Below, in pieces: positions 39,260-46,802 of a stretch of 64,000 bases of DNA. Source of the stretch: Flavobacteriaceae bacterium UBA3611 (GTDB lineage Bacteria; Bacteroidota; Bacteroidia; Flavobacteriales; Flavobacteriaceae); assembly GCA_002375495.1 (NCBI GenBank), contig DFLU01000012.1, forward strand, positions 748,269 to 812,268, written 5' to 3'. Position 1 is the first letter of the stretch. Each line of letters begins with the position of its first letter. The translations under genes were made by a program, and so were the position numbers. The notes beneath the pieces were generated by a model. That model searched no databases, had not been told where the DNA came from, and saw only the letters and a program-made list of their open reading frames with translations.

Positions 39260-41002
39260 ATGAAACGATTGATTCCTATAATTTTATTGATGGTTGTTTT
39301 TGCAACAACTTTGGTATCAGCACAAGAACCCTCTTTGCCAAAATACCTTACTGAAAGTGAAAAACAAGCACTAGAAACTTACACTTTTGGTAACGCAAAC
39401 CGAACTCCGCCGCCTACAGGCCCTGTAAGAACGATGGCCGAATGGGAAGAAGTAGAGTATCTGGTGGTGACTTGGCAACCTAATTTTCCAAATATTTTAA
39501 GACAGATTGTGGCTGCAGCTGTTGAAGAGTGCAAAGTGATCATTACCACACAAAATGAGACATCTGTTTCAAATTATCTTAGCTCTAATGGGGTAGATCT
39601 TACAAACATCACTTTTTTAGATGAAGATTGGAATAGTATCTGGATTCGCGATTATGCTGGAAATACGGTGTATAGTGATGATGTGGGCGAGCGTGCGCTG
39701 GTAGACTGGATCTATAACAGACCGCGCCCTGACGATGATGTAATGCCCTTGGCACATGCGAGTACAACTGGAGTACCGATTTATGTCACAGATTCTGGAA
39801 CCAATGACCTCGTAAATACCGGTGGAAATTTTATGAGCGACGGATTGGGTAATGCCTTTGCTTCAGAGTTGATTTTAGAAGAAAACGAGCCGGGCAATCC
39901 GTATGGTGTAAGTGCTAAGACAGAAGCGCAGATTGACCAAATTATGAATGAGTATATGGGGATTAATACGTACATAAAAATGACCGCGTTGCCGTACGAT
40001 GTGATCAATCATATCGATATGCATATGAAATTATTGGATGAAGAAACCCTCTTGGTGAGTAAATATCCTGAGGGTGTGGCCGACGGACCCCAAATTGAAG
40101 TGAATATCGACTACGTGCTGAGTAATTTCAATTCAGCTTTTGGGACTCCTTACAATGTAGAATGGATTGATGCGCCTCCTAGTACAGGTGGTAATTATCC
40201 AGACACTGGCGGCCATTATAGAACGTACACAAATGCAGTGTTTATAAATAAAACTGTGTTGGTGCCAACATATCGGGCAGAAGTTGATGTTCCCGCCCTT
40301 CAACAATGGGAAGAAATGTTACCCGGTTATAATATTGTTGGAATAGACGTAGATAATTCTGGAGAGAATCTTATCTCCCAGCTAGGTGCCATTCACTGTA
40401 TTACCCATACCATTGGGGTGGCAGATCCCCTGTGGATTGTACACCAAAAAATTAAAGAAGCCGAAACGAATGAAACGGTAACTATTGAAGCGCAGGTAAA
40501 ACATAATTCTGGCATTGCAAGTGCATCGGTTTATTGGAAGGAAGAGAGTGCGTCTTCTTGGACAGAAACTGCACTAAGTGATGCAGGAAATGATATGTGG
40601 GCTACCGATATTACAATTCCAAATACCGAAGAGAATATCCAATATTATATTGCCGCAGAAGCAACTTCTGGTAAACAAGCCGTGCGACCTATTGTAGCAC
40701 CTCAGGGTTATTGGACAATCAATTTGGGCAATGTGCTCAATGTGAATGAAAATTCAATCGGTACCGTTTTAGGGCCATTTCCGAACCCAGCCACAGATGT
40801 TGTTTCATTTCGATTTCAGCAAGAAGTAGCTGAAGTTACTGTGACGGTTTCGAATGTATTGGGGCAACAACTCTATGCTGGCACTATGAATACTGAAGGT
40901 GGTACGTTATCAGTACCGCTGCAATCGAATTGGACCGGAACACTTTTCGTAACACTGGCTACACAGCAAGGTGTTTCCGTTAAAAAGGTGCTTAAGAACT
41001 AA
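39260..41002 (+). CDS. Secreted peptidylarginine-deiminase-like enzyme with T9SS sorting domain
   Basis: 580 residues. Signal peptide 1-21 (ends VSAQ). The agmatine-deiminase/PAD_porph catalytic domain (about 55-390) has the active-site set expected from Porphyromonas peptidylarginine deiminase: Asp131 in WIRDYAG, His251-x-Asp253 in NHIDMHMKLL and Cys380 in GAIHCITHTIG. An Ig-like domain (about 395-490) follows, then a type A C-terminal sorting domain (about 500-580; GPFPNPATDVVSFRF and ending VSVKKVLKN). It is therefore secreted by the gliding-linked T9SS and converts arginine-type guanidino groups to citrulline; protein or free substrate is not known. Confidence 0.88.
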   Translation: MKRLIPIILLMVVFATTLVSAQEPSLPKYLTESEKQALETYTFGNANRTPPPTGPVRTMAEWEEVEYLVVTWQPNFPNILRQIVAAAVEECKVIITTQNETSVSNYLSSNGVDLTNITFLDEDWNSIWIRDYAGNTVYSDDVGERALVDWIYNRPRPDDDVMPLAHASTTGVPIYVTDSGTNDLVNTGGNFMSDGLGNAFASELILEENEPGNPYGVSAKTEAQIDQIMNEYMGINTYIKMTALPYDVINHIDMHMKLLDEETLLVSKYPEGVADGPQIEVNIDYVLSNFNSAFGTPYNVEWIDAPPSTGGNYPDTGGHYRTYTNAVFINKTVLVPTYRAEVDVPALQQWEEMLPGYNIVGIDVDNSGENLISQLGAIHCITHTIGVADPLWIVHQKIKEAETNETVTIEAQVKHNSGIASASVYWKEESASSWTETALSDAGNDMWATDITIPNTEENIQYYIAAEATSGKQAVRPIVAPQGYWTINLGNVLNVNENSIGTVLGPFPNPATDVVSFRFQQEVAEVTVTVSNVLGQQLYAGTMNTEGGTLSVPLQSNWTGTLFVTLATQQGVSVKKVLKN

Positions 41003-41144
41003 AATTTTGGTATTGAGTTAAGAGCTTTTGTTTTTATAGCTTTTTTCTCGTTAACGTTAAAGAAATAGTCTGTTTGAAGTGTTTATTTGGTTTTTAATCA
41101 GATAATTACCATATTGCAGTAGTTATTTCTAAAGTCCCAAACTT

Positions 41145-41492
41145 ATGAGAAATCTTTCCCGTTTTGCATGTACCTTATTATTCTTGTTTGCAAGTGTTTC
41201 GGCTGTATCCCAAACTAAAAAGACAGATGTCAACACCGATGTAGACTTGGTAAAAGTCTACGAACAGGTAGTAAAGGAAGGATATCCTACCTTAGAAATC
41301 TATCAAGAACTGGCAACAGCACAATATTTCCGAAGTAATTATGCGGAAGCAAAAAAATGGTTCGAGAAGTGGTTTGAAATGGAAGAGCCAAAAGATAAAA
41401 CGGTGCGCCATCGCTACAAACAAACCCTACGCGCGTTGAAAGTATCTACTAAAAACAATAAATATTTGGCAGTAACCGCTGGTTCTAACTAA
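41145..41492 (+). CDS. Secreted TPR-like protein of unknown function
   Basis: 115 residues with a signal peptide (ends about SAVSQ, residue 23). LVKVYEQVVKEGYPTLEIYQELATAQYFRSNYAEAKKWFEKWF forms one to two tetratricopeptide-like helical pairs. It resembles the N-terminal TPR part of longer Bacteroidota envelope proteins but stops after the repeat, so it may be a stand-alone adaptor or a remnant. No linked genes. Confidence 0.65.
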   Translation: MRNLSRFACTLLFLFASVSAVSQTKKTDVNTDVDLVKVYEQVVKEGYPTLEIYQELATAQYFRSNYAEAKKWFEKWFEMEEPKDKTVRHRYKQTLRALKVSTKNNKYLAVTAGSN

Positions 41493-41539
41493 TCCATATC
41501 ACATAGTTCTGTTTCACTAGTTTATTGGCTATACTAGAT

Positions 41540-42115
41540 TTACCTAATTTTTTGTACTTCTGAATGCCGAAAGCAGCCTGTAAGATGGTCGTTTACCATT
41601 CCGGTTGCTTGCATATGCGCATACACAACGGTACTACCCACAAATTTGAACCCACGTTTCTTTAAGTCGGCACTAATTCTATCGCTTAGCGGAGTGTTTA
41701 CTGGAACTTCTTCCTTGCTTTTAAATGAATTTTGGATCGGTACGCCTTCTGTAAAACTCCAAATATAGTTGCTAAAACTCCCAAATTCCTTTTGAACTTC
41801 AAGGTATGCCTTGGCGTTGGAAACCGTTGCTCGTACTTTCAGTTTGTTTCTAATAATTCCCGGATCTTGCAAAAGTTGCTCAATTTTCGCCTCGGAATAG
41901 GTAGCAATTTTTTGGTAGTTAAATTCATCGAACGCCTTTCTGAAATTTTCACGTTTCCGAAGTATGGTAATCCAACTCAATCCCGCTTGAAAGGTTTCAA
42001 GTGTTAGAAATTCGAACAATTTGGCATCATCTCTTACAGGAACACCCCACTCTTCATCATGATAGGTTACATACAATGGGTCTTCACCACACCACCAACA
42101 CCGCTGTTTTTTCAT
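41540..42115 (-). CDS. tag: DNA-3-methyladenine glycosylase I
   Basis: 191 residues. Removes 3-methyladenine from DNA. It has RCWWCGEDPLYVTYHDEEWGVP (zinc Cys and conserved acidic residues, about 4-25), LFEFLTLETFQAGLSWITIL, and the C-terminal zinc ligands HLTGCFRH (His and Cys). A short Lys-rich start and end; normal length. Single-gene unit divergent from the thioredoxin gene. Confidence 0.94.
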   Translation of the reverse strand: MKKQRCWWCGEDPLYVTYHDEEWGVPVRDDAKLFEFLTLETFQAGLSWITILRKRENFRKAFDEFNYQKIATYSEAKIEQLLQDPGIIRNKLKVRATVSNAKAYLEVQKEFGSFSNYIWSFTEGVPIQNSFKSKEEVPVNTPLSDRISADLKKRGFKFVGSTVVYAHMQATGMVNDHLTGCFRHSEVQKIR

Positions 42116-42178
42116 AATTTTGTTTTTGTAGCGTAGGAAAGGTAGTAAGATTTTTAATTTTTTTTCGTCATAGTTGTC

Positions 42179-42814
42179 ATGGAGATTTCAGAAAAAACAA
42201 CAGAAGCATTAGTACAGCTTGCATTGCCGAGCGCTATCAGTTACACAGACTATAGAAATTTGGTAAGCGAACACGCGGCCAATGAGACAACTACGGGACC
42301 AATTCAGACAGAAGCTTTGAGCGAATATACCCAGCTAAATAACGCACGTATGCGCCGTTTGGATAAAACACTACGGATACCAGAAACTGTGGCAACACAA
42401 TTTTCAAGCACCACTAAAAAACAACAATGGATTGTTATTACTGAAAGCTGGTGTGGAGATGCCGCCCAGAGCCTTCCTGCCATAGCTAAAGTTGTTGCGC
42501 TTGCAAAAAATATCGAGCTATTTATCGTCTTACGGGATGAGCATCCAACATTGATGGACGCATTTCTGACCAATGGTTCAAGGTCTATCCCTAAACTCAT
42601 CGTTTACGATAAAGAACAGGAAAAAGTCGTGGCAGATTGGGGTCCTCGACCTTCTAATGCTACCAAAATGGTTGAAGATTTTAAAATGAAACACCAGGTC
42701 CTTACCCCAGAATTTAAAAAGGAATTGCAGGTTTGGTATACGAAGGATAAAGGACAGAATATCTTTGAAGACTTAGCATCGCTGCTTTCTCAATCTTGGC
42801 CTGGGAAATTGTAA
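42179..42814 (+). CDS. Thioredoxin-fold family protein
   Basis: 211 residues. A helical N-terminal region of about 75 residues precedes a thioredoxin fold with QQWIVITESWCGDAAQSLP (about 81-99); the active site is Cys-Gly-Asp-Ala, with a single Cys, so not a classical CxxC oxidoreductase. SIPKLIVYD supplies the cis-Pro. No signal peptide: cytoplasmic. Overlaps the convergent TonB-like gene by 25 bp. Confidence 0.83.
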   Translation: MEISEKTTEALVQLALPSAISYTDYRNLVSEHAANETTTGPIQTEALSEYTQLNNARMRRLDKTLRIPETVATQFSSTTKKQQWIVITESWCGDAAQSLPAIAKVVALAKNIELFIVLRDEHPTLMDAFLTNGSRSIPKLIVYDKEQEKVVADWGPRPSNATKMVEDFKMKHQVLTPEFKKELQVWYTKDKGQNIFEDLASLLSQSWPGKL

Positions 42815-43503
42815 CTTATCGTACCTAACTGGAGCTCTTTATTACTTTGCGTGGTAAATCGCGCTTGGTTGGCATAGGCCAATGCGCTGTCTATTAAGCA
42901 ACCGTTGGTGGTAGAAGAAAGTGATTTGTTGTAGGTGGCTTTCACAATTTTACCTAGCGCATTAACTTCTATTGAAATCACAATTTTCCCTCCTGCGTCA
43001 CAGGTATAGACGGGATTGGGGAGTGCCAACGCTGAACGGTCTTTTAAGCTATAACTAATTGTTGTTCTGCGGTTGGCCCCTTTTGAACGTGAAACTTTTC
43101 CGTCCTCTTTACTCAGCGTAGTCTCGAAGGTTTTCTTCATTTTGTCTTTTGCAGCTTTTATGGTTGCATCTGAGTTGTTGGTGAGTCCTTCGGTGATGGC
43201 CGCGTCCATTTCGGCAAGCTTTTGTTCAAAATCTTCTGTCTCGGTATCAGTTCCTTTGTTCAAGAACTTTTCGGCTTCATTATATGCTCGATTTGTTTCA
43301 ATGGCTGTTTTTTCAAGATTTGAAAGTGCCAATTGTTCCTGCTCGTCTTCTAAAATAGGGTCGGTTTCAGCATATTCAATATCATATTTAGGGTTGAAAG
43401 GTTCTTGGCCTTTGCCCAATTTCCAACTGTATAATGCTAAAAAGAAGATGGCAAACAGCAAGCAGGTGATTAAAAATGCGCGATATGAATAATTGAAATT
43501 CAC
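42790..43503 (-). CDS. TonB-like C-terminal domain protein
   Basis: 237 residues. One N-terminal membrane helix (about 9-26), a long acidic, helical periplasmic linker (about 50-140) and a TonB-C-like domain (NPVYTCDAGGKIVISIEVNALGKIVKATYNKS, about 164-195, with a cysteine pair). Lacks the Pro-rich spacer of classical TonB. It probably links the inner membrane to TonB-dependent transport or to envelope structure. No exbB/exbD nearby. Confidence 0.72.
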   Translation of the reverse strand: MNFNYSYRAFLITCLLFAIFFLALYSWKLGKGQEPFNPKYDIEYAETDPILEDEQEQLALSNLEKTAIETNRAYNEAEKFLNKGTDTETEDFEQKLAEMDAAITEGLTNNSDATIKAAKDKMKKTFETTLSKEDGKVSRSKGANRRTTISYSLKDRSALALPNPVYTCDAGGKIVISIEVNALGKIVKATYNKSLSSTTNGCLIDSALAYANQARFTTQSNKELQLGTISYNFPGQD

Positions 43504-43554
43504 GGGTACAATAACTGAAATATAATTGAAAACTCCTTGAAGATTAACGCGTTA

Positions 43555-44253
43555 TTAAGAGGTGGGGCTTTTAAACTGTGATTCAAACTCTTCAATAGAA
43601 ACGGCTTTTTCAACAGAAAAATCACCAATTTTGGTACGTCTCAAGGCACTTAAATGGGCTCCGTTTTGTAACGCTTTTCCGAAGTCATGAGCTAAAGATC
43701 GAATATACGTGCCTTTGCTACAGGCTACTCGGAAGGAAACATTGGGCAAGTCGATATTGGTAATTTCGAAGGTTGAGATATGTACAGATCGCGTAGGGAT
43801 GTCTACTTTTTCGCCTGCTCTCGCAAATTCGTAGAGTCGTTTGCCTTCCTTTTTCAATGCAGAAAATACAGGCGGTTGTTGCTGTATGTCGCCTACAAAT
43901 TGTTGTGTGGTTGCATGAATTTTTTCTTCGGAAATAGCTGAAATATCAAAAGTTTCGTCTATCTCAGTCTCTAAGTCGTAACTAGGGGTGGTAGCGCCCA
44001 ATGTAATGACGCCTGTGTATTCTTTGTGCTGCGCTTGGTAGGTTTCAATCTTTTTTGTGAATTTTCCAGTGCATAGTATGAGTAATCCGGTTGCTAGCGG
44101 ATCCAACGTGCCGGCATGACCCACTTTTATTTTTTTAAGGTTAAATTCTTTTTTGATGAGCCAACGCACTTTGTTCACCACCTGAAAGGAAGTCCATTCC
44201 AAGGGTTTGTCGATTAAAATGACGTGTCCGTTTTTGTAATCTTCTTCGGTCAT
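43555..44253 (-). CDS. truB: tRNA pseudouridine(55) synthase
   Basis: 232 residues. Makes pseudouridine 55 in the T-loop of tRNAs. KPLEWTSFQVVNKVRW (about 16-31) and KVGHAGTLDPLATGLL (about 41-56) with the catalytic Asp; also YTGVITLGATTPSYD and KGTYIRSLAHDFG. Lacks a full C-terminal PUA domain, as in many Bacteroidota. One base after uppP, part of the ftsX-uppP-truB operon. Confidence 0.95.
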   Translation of the reverse strand: MTEEDYKNGHVILIDKPLEWTSFQVVNKVRWLIKKEFNLKKIKVGHAGTLDPLATGLLILCTGKFTKKIETYQAQHKEYTGVITLGATTPSYDLETEIDETFDISAISEEKIHATTQQFVGDIQQQPPVFSALKKEGKRLYEFARAGEKVDIPTRSVHISTFEITNIDLPNVSFRVACSKGTYIRSLAHDFGKALQNGAHLSALRRTKIGDFSVEKAVSIEEFESQFKSPTS

Positions 44254-44254
44254 A

Positions 44255-45046
44255 TTAAAGGGTGCTTACTACGATGGCAGTGATTCCAACAAGTACACAA
44301 TAGATGGCGAACCATCGCAATTTGCTCTTCTTTACCAAGGCAATCATCCATGTACAAGCAAAAAGTCCGGCGACAAACGCTGCTGCAAATCCGATGCCTA
44401 AAGTAGTGAGGTTGGTACTTTCAGCAGATAAATCACCACTCATGATGTCTTTGGCAATTTTACCGAAGATTAGTGGCACCACCATTAAAAAAGAGAAGCG
44501 TGCCGCTTTACTTTTGTCGTTACCCAGTAGTACCGATGTTGAAATGGTTGCGCCGCTTCGGGAAATACCGGGAAGCATGGCGATGGCCTGTGACACGCCA
44601 ATAATAAATGCATTGCCAAAAGACACTTTTTTCCCAGTGTTTTTGGCGCGATCTGCCAGCCAAAGTAAGATGGCTGTAACGATGAGCATAGCGCCTACAA
44701 ATGCAATACTTCCGCCAAAAAATGACTCTAGTTGTTCTTCGAACAGAATTCCGATAAGGGCTGCAGGGAGCATGGAAATAATAATTTTAGAAACAAACTT
44801 AGTTTCTTCATTCCACTTAAATTTCAGCAAACCCAAAACGATTTCAATAATATCTTTTCTGAAAACCACAATAGTGCTCAAGGCCGTGGCAAAGTGAAGT
44901 ACTACGGTAAATAAAAGACTTTCTTCGGGAACAGAATTGTCTCCCAGAATGGCTTTCCCTAACTCTAGGTGCCCGCTGGATGAAACAGGTAGAAATTCGG
45001 TTAACCCTTGAATGATGCCAAGAACGATGGCCTCCCAAGTTTCCAT
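44255..45046 (-). CDS. uppP: Undecaprenyl-diphosphatase
   Basis: 263 residues, about eight membrane helices. Recycles the lipid carrier for peptidoglycan by dephosphorylating undecaprenyl diphosphate. The motifs are GLTEFLPVSSSGHLELG (about 15-31) and PGISRSGATISTSVLLG (about 160-176), together forming the BacA/UppP active site. Starts 3 bp after the DUF3098 stop. Confidence 0.96.
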   Translation of the reverse strand: METWEAIVLGIIQGLTEFLPVSSSGHLELGKAILGDNSVPEESLLFTVVLHFATALSTIVVFRKDIIEIVLGLLKFKWNEETKFVSKIIISMLPAALIGILFEEQLESFFGGSIAFVGAMLIVTAILLWLADRAKNTGKKVSFGNAFIIGVSQAIAMLPGISRSGATISTSVLLGNDKSKAARFSFLMVVPLIFGKIAKDIMSGDLSAESTNLTTLGIGFAAAFVAGLFACTWMIALVKKSKLRWFAIYCVLVGITAIVVSTL

Positions 45047-45049
45047 GAA

Positions 45050-45316
45050 TTATTTTGTCTTGTGGGGGTTCAATAAAATAGCGTAGACTTCAATACCAAA
45101 ACCAATTAAGATGAGGGCGGGTGCCAAGCGAATACGTCTCCAACTGTAGATTTCAGGATTAAACACATTCGGGTCGTCACTGCCGCCACCGGTCATTAAA
45201 ATAAAGCCTAAAACAATAAAGGCGACACCAATGAGCATGAAGGTATAATTTTTCTTTTCAAATACGAAAGTGGCCCGTCGTACCGCTGCTTCTTCTTTTC
45301 TTTTTTGTTCTCCCAA
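45050..45316 (-). CDS. DUF3098 small membrane protein
   Basis: 88 residues with two membrane helices (YTFMLIGVAFIVLGFILMTGGG and LAPALILIGFGIEVYAIL) separated by a DPNVFNPEIYSWRRIRL loop, the DUF3098 signature. Conserved between ftsX and uppP in Flavobacteriia. Function unknown; context suggests cell envelope or division. Confidence 0.85.
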   Translation of the reverse strand: MGEQKRKEEAAVRRATFVFEKKNYTFMLIGVAFIVLGFILMTGGGSDDPNVFNPEIYSWRRIRLAPALILIGFGIEVYAILLNPHKTK

Positions 45317-45327
45317 AATAGTATTTA

Positions 45328-45693
45328 TTATTGGTTCAGTTGAACCGTGAGTTCTCCATCAAATTCAGTGTACAGTATGTGCCCGTCTACTTCGAGTTGT
45401 GATATGTGTCTGCTCTCTGTTCCGATCCAACTTTCACTGAGGTGCAATTTAACATTTTTATTTAGAACGGCCTCCCTTGCATTTTCTAAGGTGAATCCGT
45501 TTTCGAGTCCGCGATTGATATAATAAAAATCGCCTTCCGCATTGTGAAATACCAAGTCTTTTACGCCCCCTTCACTAATCTTGGTCACCTTCATTTCTAC
45601 GATATTCGATTTTTCTTCACTCGGATTGGTAATGAGGCAGCTCTGGAATACAACCGCGAGTAAAACGATTAAGATATATTTTATAGCTTTCAT
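45328..45693 (-). CDS. Small lipoprotein within the ftsX-uppP operon
   Basis: About 121 residues from the Met at 45693, which starts a lipoprotein signal (MKAIKYILIVLLAVVFQSC). The Met at 45735 would add 14 residues before the signal and overlap ftsX. The mature part is beta-rich (VKDLVFHNAEGDFYYINRGLENGFTLE) without a known family. It looks like an addition to the usual ftsX-DUF3098-uppP order. Confidence 0.7.
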   Translation of the reverse strand: MKAIKYILIVLLAVVFQSCLITNPSEEKSNIVEMKVTKISEGGVKDLVFHNAEGDFYYINRGLENGFTLENAREAVLNKNVKLHLSESWIGTESRHISQLEVDGHILYTEFDGELTVQLNQ

Positions 45694-45718
45694 ATCGATA
45701 GTTTTTACAATTACGTTT

Positions 45719-46603
45719 TCAATAATAGAGTTCATCGGTGCGCAAGTTCAAAAAGCGCTGGGTGGCGAAAAATGTACTGAGCCAGGTAATAAAAATTCCT
45801 ATTAAGAACACACCCACAAAAAGCGCAATCAGTAATATTTTGTCTTCTAATAGCTGCAGTTCTGGGAAACTTAGGTTGAGGTAGTACAATACAATACCCA
45901 TCCCTATTAACGCCAAAAAGGCTCCTATCATGCCCAATCGCACACTTTTCCATACAAAAGGACGCCGAATAAAGCGTTTGGTTGCGCCAACCATTTGCAT
46001 GGTCTTGATAGTAAAACGCTTGGCATACACCGACAAGCGTATGGAACTATTAATAAGTAATACTGCTATAAATAAAAATACACCGCTAATAATGAGTACC
46101 CATAGGCTTACCTTTTTCACGTTATCGTTTAAGAGGGCAATCAGCGGTTTGTCATACACCACTTCGTCTACAAAGTCTTTGGTCATAATCTCGGCGGTGA
46201 TTTCTTCTAATTTGGTGGGCGACACATAATCTGCCAGCATATACACATCGATACTATTCTGCAACGGATTATACCCTAGGAAATCCATAAAATTTTCTCC
46301 AATGGTTGCCGCGTGTTCTTCTGCAGCTTGTTCTTTCGATACAAAAGTGGCTGTTTTGGTATATTCTGCCAGCGCTAGACTTTGCTTTAATTGGGTGATT
46401 TCAACTTCTTTGGCGCTGTCTTTTAAATACACCGTTAGTGCAATCTGTTCTTTAAAATGGTCGGCTACCTTTTTAGTGTTCAATACCAACAAGCCTAGCA
46501 ATCCCAGTAAGAACAAAACTAGAGAGATACTTATTACGACCGAAAAGTAAGACGATATCAAGCGGCGTTTTTGGTATTTTTCAAAAGAAGATGCCATTGG
46601 CAA
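45719..46603 (-). CDS. ftsX: Cell division protein FtsX
   Basis: 294 residues, four membrane helices (about 15-40, 167-190, 220-245, 260-285) and a periplasmic domain (about 45-160) with FKEQIALTVYLKDSA. FtsX with the ATPase FtsE controls peptidoglycan hydrolases at the septum; ftsE is not adjacent here, as usual in Bacteroidota. An alternative start is the Met at 46597. First gene of the minus-strand operon to truB; divergent from leuS. Confidence 0.9.
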   Translation of the reverse strand: MPMASSFEKYQKRRLISSYFSVVISISLVLFLLGLLGLLVLNTKKVADHFKEQIALTVYLKDSAKEVEITQLKQSLALAEYTKTATFVSKEQAAEEHAATIGENFMDFLGYNPLQNSIDVYMLADYVSPTKLEEITAEIMTKDFVDEVVYDKPLIALLNDNVKKVSLWVLIISGVFLFIAVLLINSSIRLSVYAKRFTIKTMQMVGATKRFIRRPFVWKSVRLGMIGAFLALIGMGIVLYYLNLSFPELQLLEDKILLIALFVGVFLIGIFITWLSTFFATQRFLNLRTDELYY

Positions 46604-46767
46604 TGAGGTTGATTATAAGTTCAAATTATGAATGTAAATGTACAAAACAATCTATAGCTGAAGTATGGTGCGCAACAAGATTTTTGGTTCTGAAAATACT
46701 TGCTACAAGCACAATCCTTCGGTGTATTTTACTAACGTTCTACCTTTCCTCTTTCGTACAATAGCTG

Positions 46768-46775
46768 TAAATTTG
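46768..46775 (+). promoter_or_regulatory. Predicted -7 box of leuS
   Basis: TAAATTTG, exact match to TAnnTTTG, 27 bp before the chosen leuS ATG at 46803. It supports that start over the one at 46665. Confidence 0.5.
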
Positions 46776-46802
46776 TGCTTTATTTTTACTGAAAAACAAG
46801 CG

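Noticed and set aside
46665..46802. Upstream extension of leuS
   Set aside because: The 46 codons are unlike LeuRS and contain the predicted promoter box; the family N-terminus begins at 46803.
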